DNA of 64,000 nt from Ficedula albicollis. Lineage: Eukaryota > Chordata > Aves > Passeriformes > Muscicapidae. The stretch is taken from contig NC_021673.1 of NCBI RefSeq assembly GCF_000247815.1, positions 46,746,081 to 46,810,080 on the forward strand, in the 5' to 3' direction. The position numbers and the translations under genes are program-made. Position 1 is the stretch's first letter. Every line of letters starts with the position of its first letter. A model generated the notes under the pieces. The model saw only the letters and a list, made by a program, of their open reading frames with translations. It had not been told where the DNA came from and ran no database searches. Positions 43,251 to 56,227 of this stretch are shown here, piece after piece.

Positions 43251-46235
43251 CCCTAAAAGTGTGGGAATGACGGGCTCTCTGGGCTGATAATCCCTGGCCT
43301 AGGAAGGCAAACGTGATCTCTGAGATGTGATAATCATGCTATCTGACATGAATTAAGATGTATTTGTCTTGGCTGAACTGCTGGCTGCAGACACATGACG
43401 AGGAGGCATTTGGAGCTCTCGTAGGGATGTATTTCCTAAGCAGAGCAGTGCTACCCTGTGGCACCTGTATTTGTATTTATACGAAACCATTGATGTTTGT
43501 GCACGGATGCCCCATCAAACAACAGCAGCTGGGCAGGAGTGCTTCTCTGAGCCCCAGCTGGTTCATTTCTGAGTGAGAAATACTGAATCTGATTATACCA
43601 GCATGTAATAAGTATATTCCAGAGCAGGGAAATAGTGGCCAACCAGGATTAAACAGCGTCTCCCTTCAATAATCAGTTTACTGCTGCACCCTGGGAATTA
43701 GGTTATCTGCCTCCAGAAATGGTGCTAATTAGGAGACACTTGGAAAAGTAGAATTTCCTGCTACTCTGGCAGCTCCTCCTCTTGCCACTGGAACCTGTGC
43801 ACTTCACCTGGCCTGCTGAAAATGGGCACAAGCACAGTCTGTCCCCTCCATTGTACCTTTACGGGAGAAAGAAGACTGGAAGGTGTGCTGTAGTGATCTC
43901 TGGGAAAACCTGCTGCAATTGTGTGAAACATGCCTCACCTGGGCTGCCTCAGCACTCAGCTCTCTCAGGTCAGAAGCTGCCGTGGCACTGTCATGCAGTC
44001 AAATATTCTGCAGGATGAAGGACAGGATGAAGGTGTTTTAATGTATGCTGACGCCTGGTTTTTAGCCAAGGAGTTTAGCATATGTTTGCATATATGATTT
44101 CAAATTCTAGTGTAAATAAGGCATAGATATGAGCTGATAACCATGTTCTAGGATAAAATACAACTAGAAACACTGGTTACTTTAAGATTTGATAATCACA
44201 TAGTCTGGCAAGTGTGAATTTGTACATAGCAAATCTGCCTAAAATATTAGCAGCAGTTGTATCTTGAACAGACCCTTATTTTCGAGTATTTATACATAGT
44301 AAGCTATTTTTGTGGAGCAACATGCTCTTGGTTGTGAAAACCATGCACCCAAATCTGATTTTCAGAATGTGTTATCCTCTGATTCCCATCAGAATACCCC
44401 AAGCTAAGCAGTCTGCCAGAACTCACATTAACTATGTGAGATGCTTCCCTGCCTCACAGGATGGTCCATCCAAGTGTTTTTGCCTGAAATTTCAGCAGAG
44501 GTGGATTGGGTCAATGGAACAGCAGCTTGATGCTGTTTTGTGAGGTTAGGGGCAGGGCCATGGGCATAGGTGCTGTGTTCATAGGGGTAGAAATAACGAT
44601 ATGAATGCCTACAGTGTCACTAAATAAGCAGGCCTAGAGACAATAAAAACCATTTTGCTTTTTGTGAGTTTGTTCTGTGTGTTTTTGGTTGAGAGAGGCT
44701 TCTATTTCTTTCTGCTTGTATCAACCTATGAGGGCAAATAAGAGATAAAAGTCTAAATGCTCTGTTGGGTCTGAGCATGTAATACCTGTCAGATGTGCAT
44801 ATCGTTCAGATATAGTTTCTTCTGCTTTTTATTGATTTTCATTTATTTCCCCTAGGATTTCTTTGGAAATGGGATCCTCTCAGATCCTGCACATGCTGTG
44901 CATGGGAGGTTATCCAGATGCTGCCTCCAGTGGGAGCAGGTGGGGAAGGACTCAACATTTTCCTTCTACTTCTTGCAATGGTGTTGATCTGGCCAGCAAA
45001 GTTAATAGAAATTCCCACACCTTCAAGAAAATGACCATTTTTTTTTTAACCAGAAGTTGAGTCTACGGTTTCCTATGGCCCACCAACCTGCTAACTTGTA
45101 ATCTCAGTACTTCTCACCTGCAGTATATGCAAGGATCTCCCTCGTAATGCAGTTACAGACTTTGTAAATATTAAGTTTTTCCCCAGGAGGCATGCCTTCA
45201 AATGCATGGACCTGTTTAAACCTCTGAGGGAGCAGAAAGCTGAAGGTGGGGCTGAGTCTTGACTTGAGATATTAGACACTTATTTCTCATACTTTTCACT
45301 TCACAGCTCAGAGAGGAAATGCTAAGTAAAAATTCTGATTTTTTAAAATAAGGGAATGTCTTGACTCCATTCTTTCTAGTCTTTAATCAAATAATATTAT
45401 ATCAGCTGCTTGCTCTTGGCAGTAAAGTCCTCCCCTGAAACATCATATTTCTAGATCTGCAACCTATTAAAAAACAGTGGGCTGCAAGTTATCAAACCAG
45501 CCCAGGTGTTATGGTTTTAACCATGGATCTTTTTAATTGAATGAGAATGTGCCAGGATTTGTGGTTCCCCCAAGGAGCAAGATGTCAGGATAATGACCTG
45601 CTCAGGACTGCCCAGACTGGGATAGAGAGCTTGGAAGACTTGTGAAAATGGAAAACAAGAGCTAGAATTTTTCTGCTTCTCTCTTGAGCCATTTTTTAAT
45701 TTCAAAGGCAGTTTTCTATCCTTTCTCGACTGGGGGTTTAACGTCTGGTTTGATACAATTATTACTCTTATTCACATGAAGCACTTTATTTTACATTTAA
45801 GATGGTGTAGCAACAGTGATTGAGAATTCATGTCTCCCAGGCATGGGGTAAATGAGCGCAAACAAAACATTTCACCACTGCTGTTCAAAGATGTGGTCTT
45901 TTATTTATTTTCAGAAGGATAAGAGTGTCACATTATTTTTTAGAGTGTCTTTTTCTTGTGAGGTCACTGTTTGCAAAATTCAGGGCTAAGATCATCCCTA
46001 ACACTGCAGTGAATTGGTAGATCAGCTGCCACAAAACACTTTTACTTAGCCAAAGTGTATGTGCTACTGGCAGCAGATTGGTCTCTAGACTCCATTCTGA
46101 GCAAGGTCAGCCTGAAAAATGAGCAGATTCTCCTTGTGTGTTAAATACTAATCAGAAAGAAGGGAAATAAATACCGTAGCCCATCTCAGGGATGATATGC
46201 AAAATTTAATACACTGGGCAAAACCCTGAGGTCTT
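43251..46235. other. Non-coding sequence, nothing specific recognised
   Basis: Unique sequence with short overlapping frames only. No interspersed repeat or RNA gene was recognised. Confidence 0.35.
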
Positions 46236-46349
46236 AATTCTTGAGCCATAGTGGAAAGATAATTGAGAAGCCTTGCAAGCTCTTAATACTTCAATTCTTG
46301 AGCCCTAGTGGAAAGCTAATTGAGAAGCCTTGCAAGCTCTTAATACTTA
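46236..46349. repeat. Two-copy tandem duplication, 57-base unit
   Basis: Copies at 46,236-46,292 and 46,293-46,349 differ at two positions (A/C in GAGCCATAG versus GAGCCCTAG, and A/C in AAAGATAAT versus AAAGCTAAT). No other feature. Confidence 0.85.
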
Positions 46350-47446
46350 CTTTCTGCCAGGCTGGCAATGTGGCACGCATGGTATAAGGCAGAGCAACCT
46401 GAAGACTTGAAGCTGATGCTCCCTGGTACCGAGGTGTGTGCAGCTGGTGGATCCCTCCCCTGCAGCACAGCTCTGCTGTGCCCCCCAAAACATCCACCTC
46501 ACTGAGCACCTCCACAGGGAAAAGGCAGCCCTGGGGCTCTGCTTCCTGCCCCCTTCCTCATGCACACACCAGAACTCCTGCAGACATTTTCACTGGCAGC
46601 TCTTTCTCCCTTCTGGGCTGTGGTTGCCGGGAGGAAGCAAGGCAGGAACTGTGGCTCTCTCCCAGAAAATATTTTCCTTAGGTTTCCTTCCTTTATGTAG
46701 TGGGATCTTTTCAGTCTAATGAACCACCACAAAAGGTGGCTGTTGAAAGCATCAGGGAAAAAAAAAGGGTGGTATATTAGTTCTGGGGCCAAAAAGAAGT
46801 ATTCTGTAATAATTGCCTAGGTTCCTCCAAGGGGCAAACATATGTTTCACTGAAAAATCTTGTCTTTCCCTCCACTCTATTTACTGACCAGCCAAAAATT
46901 TTATGGATCTTAAACATGGACACTTGGCAAGAGGAAAGGTCAGCTCAGTTAGTGCTTTCTACAAGCCATCTTGATTTCTTGATGACATCAGAAGAGGATG
47001 GTTATAGGTGGAAGCTTCTCTAAGCAAGCAGAAGAAAGGACTGGAGGGGCGAGTCTTTTTCTTTCCAGTGATCAGTGATTTTTGCCAGAGGATGTATTGC
47101 TTGTGTCTCAGTCCCATGCTGTGGCTTTTTATTTGTAGTTTGGATGTTGGCTATTGGCAATCATGATTGCAGTCTCTTGGAGCACTGCTTCAGGTGACAT
47201 TCATCTGGAGAATGTTGAAACATAGGGGAAAGAATTATGAGCAGCAGCTGCAAGACATTTTTCACCCCAAAGGATGCAGAAAAAAAGCCAGCACAACTTT
47301 GAACCATAAGAGTTCAGCTGAGGATAGGAGCCAACCCTTTCATCAAGCCAGCACAAATCCCACAAGCAGACAGATCTGCGCAGTGTGGTGATTTCTGAGT
47401 ACGGTTAGACTTGATCTGCTATCTCAGCAGTGGATTTGGACTGGAA
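46350..47446. other. Non-coding sequence left of the candidate exon
   Basis: Unique sequence in which no gene is supported. If the 47.5 kb frame is a real internal exon of a minus-strand gene, the following intron would occupy this stretch. Confidence 0.3.
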
Positions 47447-47965
47447 TCAACTCCCAGCTCCTGACAACAGGCCAGGTGTGTCTCCCCTGCAAAACTGCCC
47501 TCTGCAGCTGGAGCAGCACCATGGCCTTGCAAAGACACGGTGCCTCTCCTGGTCTCGTATCCTGGCCTCAGCACAGATGGGAGCTGCCAAGGAGGAGAAG
47601 TGAAGCTTCAGTTGTGGCACAATTTTCTTTATTCTGTTTCCATCCATGCGGACACTGATGGCAGGGAAGAGAACTGGCCTGAGCTGTTCAGGAGTCTCCT
47701 CATACCAGTAGTATTCCTCTCTTGCAAATTGGATGTTAATTCTCTGCTGAGTCACAGGTATCCCGCCATGACTCAAAATTAGCAGGGCACACTCCATGTT
47801 AACATTGAGAGGTGCCACAAACATCCACTTATTTGAACATAGCACTAGCAAATAGCTTAGGTCAGAAAGGACCTTCTTGTCCAGTTCTATCTTCAGAGTG
47901 ATATCATGTCCGAACAGTCTTTGTTGGGATGCAAGGTCTGTTGCTGACCTGCCTTTGAGCTGTGG
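47447..47965 (-). CDS. Candidate coding exon or decayed gene fragment, product unknown
   Basis: A minus-strand frame stays open from 48,097 to 47,447. Its most protein-like part begins at about 47,965, right after a plausible splice acceptor (CTGTGCCCTCCACAG then CTCAAAGG). From there it encodes about 170 residues with balanced composition, including the stretch I-T-L-K-I-E-L-D, a central hydrophobic part around N-K-W-M-F-V-A-P-L-N-V, and an aromatic E-E-Y-Y-W-Y-E-E segment. The tail after about 47,590 is C- and R-rich and looks like read-through. No clear splice donor was found, so it is either a terminal exon, an exon with a weak donor, or a pseudogene. I do not recognise the family. No neighbouring exon of the same gene could be identified. 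Confidence 0.3.
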   Translation of the reverse strand, partial: PQLKGRSATDLASQQRLFGHDITLKIELDKKVLSDLSYLLVLCSNKWMFVAPLNVNMECALLILSHGGIPVTQQRINIQFAREEYYWYEETPEQLRPVLFPAISVRMDGNRIKKIVPQLKLHFSSLAAPICAEARIRDQERHRVFARPWCCSSCRGQFCRGDTPGLLSGAGS

Positions 47966-50429
47966 AGGGCACAGACTAGATACTGAGTGACAGGAACAGG
48001 ATGTGTTCAGATTCACCCTTGAAAAATATGTTAGTGTGGATACCACAGAGACCAGAAAAAGACATTGGCAAACCTTTCCTGGCTCTTGAATTATCATTAG
48101 TTCCTCTTTACCTGGCTATTCAAAGCACACACACAAAAGCTCTGCTGTTGCTGCTCAGGTTGAAGCCAAGTAACGGAGGACCAAGCTACCCAATTGACCC
48201 ACCACATCCTCCTGTTCTGCTGGGAGAGTTGAGACCTGCAGAACAGGATGTGGGGCCACGCACTTGGTGAAAAGGAAACCTGATGGAACCTGAGATGGCT
48301 GCAGCCCTCCCAGCATACTTAGGGGTTTACAAGTCAAGCTGGTGTTAAAAGGTGAGTGTAGCTTAAAGGCTTTCTGTTTTCTTTACAGTTGAAGGATGTG
48401 TATAGCTAGCTAGTTAGTCAGCTATCTATCCAGCCATCCTAGGCTGTTATTTTTCATCCAGACCCAGACATCTGTATTTATAGAAATATGTACATACATC
48501 TGTCAATGTTTTCTGTAACCTAGCATTTATAGGATGCAAGACACCTCCCAAAGCTAAATTTGGCATACTAACCATCTATACATTCAGAAACATTCATGGT
48601 ACACATTAGAATATGCATCAAGGCTTTTGTTATTTCTGCTGTTGAAAGCTGCATTCAGGCGACATTAGTCTGATCACACTGTTTTGCACTTGCCCATGGG
48701 CATCTGTGCTGCACACCCTTTGCTCTGAACTGCTGGAGGGTTCTTTTCCTCTCGTTGACATCAACTACAGGAGAACCTGGCGTGTTGGGGTGAGTGGGGG
48801 AATTGTGGGCAAAGGCACTGAAGCTTTACTGATGCTCAGGCAATCTCGTCCCTGGCTCCCCTAAAGCAATAAGGTCCCAGCTTGGGCTAAAGCACAGCCA
48901 TGCAAGCAAGCACAGGTTCAAAGTGCAAATAAATACATGCTCGAGGGCTCCCTGTAGGGATGGAAGGTGAGCAAAAACAAAGGTAGAGACATGGTAAACA
49001 TAGCCAGTCTGTCTGGAAGGAAGAACAGGTTTTCATAGGATGGGGAGCTGGGAGAACATACGGTGCTTTCTGAACTCTGGCAAGCTGTCTGATGCTTCTC
49101 ACAGACAGAAAGCATGTATTTAATTGAGGTGGGAGGGAGGTTTATATAGTCAATACTTGTTAAGTGTTTTTACTTGGACATAGCCTAATTTAGTCATCTC
49201 CAAGGCTTTCACCAAGGTATTGGAGGAAAACTGTGCTAATGTCAGTGAATGAGGAACTACCACTCTCACATCAAATCTAGACTCTTCCTCTGAATCTTAT
49301 CTGTTGTCTGTATGTGTACACTTTCCCCCTTAACCCCTAACTCTATCATGCATATCTCTGTTCTCCTGACATAACAGCAGGCACATGGCATCAAAAGGGC
49401 AGTGAGCAAACTGGGATAAGTAATGCTGCTTTGTGGGTAAAGCAAAACTTCCATGAGGTGAAGATGAATATTTTCAGTTTTCCCAGATGTACAGTCATTC
49501 AAAAAAGTGCAAAAGAAGAGCACTGATTTGAGATGAACAAGTTTTTCTATAGAGACTGATGGGTCTTGTTATACATATCCTTTCAAATGGAGGCTCCAGT
49601 GTGAGGACATTTTGGGACCCCAGGTCCTTTGACAGGGAAAGAGAGAGTTCCCGATAAGACCAGCAAGGACTCCCTGTTGCACTCAAATGTTGACTGTGGA
49701 AAAGCAAAGTGAGTGAAGTTTTGTTTTGCTTGACTGAGCTTTACACAACCAGTTATTGTTTTGAAAAGTGAAGAGATACCTACTACATCTCCTGGGAAAG
49801 TGAGCAGCAGCTTGCTTTGGAAGAGACTGCTATTATGGTGAAGTTCTCAGCTTAGCTGTCTGTTTTTGGCTTTATGTATTCATGTCTGCATGAATTTCCC
49901 CTGCAATAACATCTTTGTGATTAAATGACTAGAATAAATGGTTTCAGAGCATGTGGGAATAGGCAGAAATGTAATTATTCATTTGTTGATAGATAGTGAG
50001 GTAGGTATTGATTTATATAGGATATTAAGTGCTCTGGAGCAGAGGAATGAAGTATTATTAGTATTTTAAAAAGGAAAATATCACCACTTTGTTTTCTACT
50101 TTTAAGCACCTGGGAGGAGAATACTACTTTGCTAATGTTAGACCATTGAATGCTTTGAATTATTTAGGGATTTTCAGTATAGGCTGATGCAAGTGTAAAA
50201 GCCTGTCTGTGATAAGTTAAATTTGTTAAAAACCTACATCTTCTTCCTTATGGTCCTTTATTGTTAGCCACCTGTGGCTCTTGCCTAACGGAAATACAGC
50301 CAAGCAGAGTTCAATTATGAAATCTGTCTGCCTGCCCATCTATCTGTTTGTCTCTTTCTCTTCCACTCCATGGATAACATTATAATTGCTGGACATTACA
50401 TTTTTATAATCTTTATTTCAAACTAGGCT

Positions 50430-50560
50430 CTCATAAGCATCGCATTTCAGGTGAAATATGTCATTATCCCTGTTACAGTGGAGCACTAGCTTTATAAAGG
50501 GAAGGACGAGAAAATTCACTAAATACGTGAGCGAGTTCCTGTGGAGCAGAAGCAATGAAG
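50430..50560 (-). mobile_element. Possible MIR remnant, minus strand
   Basis: GTCATTATCCCTGTTACAGTGG near 50,460-50,481 recalls the complement of the MIR core ('ttattatccccattttacagatga'). The flanks are too diverged for certainty. Confidence 0.25.
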
Positions 50561-53500
50561 CCCAGGAAGGGACTCATCTGTGTGGGTTTCTGATACCTAA
50601 TAACAGCTGAGCTCTTGTAGTCAGTCCTGCAGAGGATAAGCAAAGAGGGTCTCTCTTCTCTGCTTAGCCCTTTATTTTCACAAAACCTGTAGGGATGAGA
50701 TATTTCTGAAATCTCACCTCTCTGTCATTGTGCCTGAAAACAAAAGGCTTCAAGAGTCACCAGGGAGGACTCACAGATGGGCACTCAGGCAGGCTGTGTG
50801 AGCCTAATTTGTGAAGAAAAGCACCCTAAAAGTGAATCCCTAATCCTGCAATCCTGTGTGCAAGAGCAACTGTAGCACACCCCAGAGGAGAAGGAAGAGG
50901 AGGGCTGCCATGGCGTGCACTTACACTATCCCCTCCCCAAAACGCAGCAGCACATTTCCTCCTGTGTGGGAAGGTGCCTCTGGCCTCCCCAAGAACATCC
51001 TGTGACCCACAGGAAAGCCAAAATCATGAATCTCCAGCCCATCTTCCCCTCATTACACTGTCCTCTCTGCTCATTTAATGGCCTCACTGGCCCCCCTCCT
51101 CATCCTCCTCAAGGTGTTCCTCTCCAGGGTGCTACCAGTAATTCCCAAATTAGTGGTAATTCCTTCTGGCAGAGGTTTTCCCCCTTTAAAAAGTTCCTAT
51201 TTTAAGAGTTTCCATATTTTTCCCAGATCTTCCATGGAACAAGAACGGTTCACCATAGATCTTGCTTTGTTGGCAACCTTTTGCTATATTTTATCTTATT
51301 TGTGGCTGCAAAACAAAATGCTTCTCATACTTGTGTCCTCTGGTGATAAGTATGTTTCAAGTACATCACTGATGCACTAGGATTTAAAAAGGGACACATT
51401 TTTCTCCTGATGGCATATTAGCATTGACAGATAGGGGTGGTCACTGCCCACCAACATGATGTGCCAGGGCTCTCCCCCAGGGTTCTCCTGCACAATATTA
51501 ATGGTCCGTAAAGCTAAGGTTTTAGCTTTCTCTTCAGACTTCTAATGAGAGTTGTTAAAACTTTTTTTTTTCCCCAGAAAATGGGCTATCAAATACATGC
51601 AAGTCTCAAAACCCCAAAATGTTTGCCTCTTATAGGCAATATTCACCATTTCTCAAGGGGAAAGGAAAACGCAGGGGCCAGAGCTAAGATGAAGTGAGTG
51701 CCTCCCAGTTTGAAATAAGAATACATGCACAGCATAAATAACAGTTTTAAGGTCTGATCTGTGCTTCTATTCCCACCAGTGCTGTTACATCAGTGCTGAC
51801 ACATCTGGGGACAAACTGCTGCTCAGGTTGAAGATTGGTGTATTTTGATTTAGCTCAACCCGCCCAACCATCAGGCTCACAGCCCAAGTTTTTCTGTGCC
51901 AGCCCAGTTGTAGTAACCAATGTGGACCATACAAATGCCAGACAAAAAACCATCTGCTTAAACCTCTTCCATGAATATGCTTTTTTTTGAGACCATCAGC
52001 TATGCCTCTCTGCCCTTGAACTGAAGTAGGAGAATCATGACTGTAAGTCAAGTCCCAGCCATCCGAAGTTAGTGAGCCTAAGTAAATGGGAAGCATTCAG
52101 CCCTTTGCACTGTTTTAAATAAATCTGCCTAACCCCATTCCCTTGGGGATTATCTACGTGAGACATCTCCTTCACATCCCGTGTGTGAAATAATGGGGTA
52201 GTTTTGCCTGAGCTAAGTACTGTCCAGCTGCAGTGAGCTGAGAGAAGCAAAGCCTCTCAGCACTTTAAGTCACCTCCCTCAGGTATGTGGCTTAAATTTG
52301 GATAAAGTGGCTGCTGGAGATCTCTCTCTCTCTTTGTTGAGGGAGCTTAGGTGGTTTCTTCAAGCCTCTATTTCTTTGGCTAAAAATCGCATCACACAGC
52401 CAGGAAGCCATACCCAGCGTTGCATAGGAATTCAGGCCCTAAATATTGAATGGTCAAACACACAAAAGAATATGACTCTGAGCAGCTCATGAAGAAAACA
52501 TGAACCCCCAGATATTCATCAAAACTGTGAAATTGGCAACTACAAACCAAGGAATTCAAGGCAATCTTGCATCAATCATAGATCAGTTTTAACTGAGTTA
52601 CAGGGCTACAGCAAAGCAGAATTTTCCTTGCTCATTCAAACTCCTATGTACAACCTTAATGTTGTCACAACTGATTCAGAAACAGCCATAAACACCATCA
52701 GTTTCCCTAGTGTGTGAGCATAAATTAGGATGTATTAGCCTAGATGACTCCTAAAAATTGTCAGAATAATTTTATCTCAAGACTTAGTGCATACACACTG
52801 GAAATTTTGGAAAAAAATTGAAAAGAAATTGCAGTGAAACACTCTTTTTAGGAATAAAGAGAGAAATAATTTCAGAATTCCATTCAAAGTGCTCTTGGTG
52901 CTGCTTATCCTTCCAGATGTAGTCTTCGTAAATACTGCCATGGAAGTAAAAACTCATAGTACTATGTGATTTTTCTTCCAAATTAGTTCAGATAAATATA
53001 AAAATATTTTGAGTCAATGTGTAATATTTGATATGTAGTCTCTCTGTGTACCTGGAAACATGAATAGCTTATGCATCTGCACTGTATACTCTGTACACTA
53101 CACTGTTCCTGTGCAAACTTCTCCATCTTGACCTTCCTCTTTGTTTGCAAGCCAGTGATAATGATACTTTCCACTTTTTCTTTCCTCTTGCTTTAAAGAT
53201 ATGTAAACAGAAGAGCAAGCAGCAGCTCCCTTAAGTATAGTATAGCTCCATCTCTGATCCAAGGTCATTAATAAAAAAATAATTGGTGGTTATTTCAGAT
53301 GAGTGCCTGACAAAACCTTGTATGTGCTACTTTTGAATGTAACTTAAGAGTACATTTCTCACATCCTGTTTCTTAAAGTTGCAAATAAAGTTTACTTCCT
53401 CCCCTTCCTGAAATGTTTCAGTATATATTCTCTTTACATAGGCTTTCACGTTTTTTCCTCTATCTTACATTCCTCCGACCTAAATACTCTCCAGAAAGAC

Positions 53501-56203
53501 ATTGTGTCTAAGGTCAACTAGGCAAGGAAATGAAACCCTGAGAACAGCCACAGAAGCTGCCTTTACACTCACCACTTCTTCCAGCAGCAATGGTTAAGTT
53601 TAGCAGCAATCTATTATTGAAGAGACCAGGACACTTCAGTCTAGAGAGAGGTGCCTGCCACCAAGGTGGACTACAACAGTGTGCTGCTATAAAGGCAAAA
53701 ATGGCTGGAGAAGGCATAAATAGAAGGATTATTTACTATTCTTGGCAGTGAATACCCAGTGAATTAATCAAGGGGTGGATTTAAAACAAATTGAAAGAAA
53801 TCACCAGCAGGGCCTTGCACTGGGAATTCATTGCCACAGGACATTTAGATGGCAAAGCTATAAACAGGTTTGAAAGTTTATTGCATAAATTTGAGGAGGT
53901 AAAATTGATTAAACATGATAAACAGAAATGCAACTATTTATGTCAGAGAGAAGATGAGCAAAGAATGAGTATTTACTATTTCCCTGCATTTTATTCGGTG
54001 TCCAATAGTTCAGGGTGGATTTGGTTTTGGGTGACCAGGCAGCAAATTTCTGACAAACACACATAATTAAACCGTGAAGCTGATTGCTAGAGAATGCTGT
54101 GAAGGCCAAAATAAAAATGTAATCAAAAAGTGATTGGACAGACTGAGATAAGAAAATACTCTTGAGGGGTGTTAAATGCAACAATACAAAGACATCCTTC
54201 AGTTCAGCTTGTCAGAAGCTGGAAGCCCATGGCAGAGGAAGCATGAATCTGAATTTGCCCTTTTCTTGCACATTTCCTGAAGCATCTGCTCTCACTGGCT
54301 GCCAGAGACAGCTTTCTGGGTGATTTGGTCTGACCCCTCTGGATGTTTTGCAGGTTTGTATCCAAATGATCAGTAGTGAAGTGGCACTTGGATAGTGCTC
54401 AAAACAAAAGTGCTGCCGAAAGGCATGGAAACAGCAGAGGTCGTTCACAATCCTCCCGCAGCTGTGGCTTGTTTGGGGGCTCAGAGGGATGACAGCACAT
54501 CCCTGAGTGAGTGTTATAAACCTAATGGACCTGGCCAGCAAATGCCACAAAAATCTAAGTTTGCCTGGTTTTGTTTGCTGATTTGCTTTTTAACCAAAAG
54601 TTTTGGCTGCAAGAATTACACAAATGTGGGGAGTGTTGCTGCAGCTGGGTTAAGCCTTTGTGAAAAAGACAGTCTAGAGGCATCTTTCATTTAACACAGC
54701 TGTAAGAGGCATTAAGCATGTCTCACCTCCCCCTCTCCAACTCCCTGCAAAAGACAGCCCGAGTGTTTTTTTAGGGATTTGTCTGCTCTGCACAGCAGTG
54801 CCTCAGCTGAGTGTTGTTTCAGGGGTGTGGCGAACATGCTTGTTGCTGTAGAGAAAAAAAACCTAAAGGTGTAGCGGGAATAACAGAGAACAAAAAAGCA
54901 GAAGAAAGTCTGAACAGAGTCTGATTGTCTTGGTAGAATATTGGCATCAGTTTTCAGTGGAGGTTCTGACAAAAGGAGGTTGAGAAAATAATTGTTTTTT
55001 GCTGTTATTTTGGCTTCTCCTGTGGTTAAAGAAGCAGAGTTTTGTACAGCCTTCCAAATAAACACTTCCTAATAAACTGCAGCAGAGATACCTGATTGCA
55101 TCACCCACCTCTCCTCCTAACTGGAATAAGCTAGAAGAGTTTGAATTTTCATTAACCACTCGGCCTAGAGGGATAATAAGTCATTTTAAAGAAACCAGAG
55201 AGACAGGCATGATGGCCTGATTCTATTTGCAGTGTGATGCAGAGTGTTTCCACTGATCATGAGGAGATTTGACTTCTTTTTGTGGTGCCTGAGTTTCAAG
55301 TGGTGAAAGAGAGACATTTGGGATGGCACCAAGCACAAGGAAATAATCCTGGTGTTGGAAGCAAGCTCTGTGAAACAGCATCCATGCATTTTTCAAGAGG
55401 ACCCTCACGAAGCAAATCAGCCTCAAGTCATTTTAAAGCGTGGCAGGCAAAGTCTTAATTCATGTTATTTTAGGAACTGTTCTGTCCCCAGATCACCCAA
55501 TTCTGTGCTCCTGAGTCTGCAAAATAGCTGTGTAGGTTCTGGCTGGCAATGGTGGATAGAGTGGGGATGAGACTGGTTACCCAGCACAGCAAAGCAAATC
55601 TTCATATGTCCAAGAGCATCTCACAGACATTATAGAAGGGGCGAATAAAAGAGGTAAGCCCCAAAAAGGAGCAATTCAGGAGCTCTGCCATGTGGGTAAT
55701 TTTATTCCTGCGAACAGAAAAGGGAAAAAATCCCTACCCAGCTTTGTAGCTGAAACAGCTCACTCTCCCTACTTCTTTGCTTTTCTTTTTTTTCCTCTTC
55801 TAGTGAATGTGAAAAAACATAATGTGAAAGCATGTTAGGCCCAGAGCTCAGATGTGGGAGTCTGTGAGACAATGGCAGCTCCAAGACAGTAAGTGGACGT
55901 GACAAGTTCCCAGTAATATTAAACATTAACACTGAATATTTTGTTGGTATTTAACTCTATGATGTTTCATGTTACTGAGCAGAATCAGAACATCCCCTCT
56001 CACCCCCGCTATTTTGTTCCTTAGTCCTCTGCTCTGTACATTCAGAATGCAGGAACTTGAGATGCCAGCTCCCTCAGGGTCAAAATGGTTTTATATAAAC
56101 TAACAGAGGGCAAGTTTATGAAGTGCTGACAGGAACTAATTCTGTACTCAGCTGAGGCTGACTTGAAGATGGGGAGTACTTTGTGTATGAGGTGAGCATG
56201 CTT

Positions 56204-56227
56204 ATGTATATATATATATATATATAT
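56204..56227. repeat. TA dinucleotide microsatellite
   Basis: An uninterrupted run of about ten TA units following TTATG. Confidence 0.9.
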
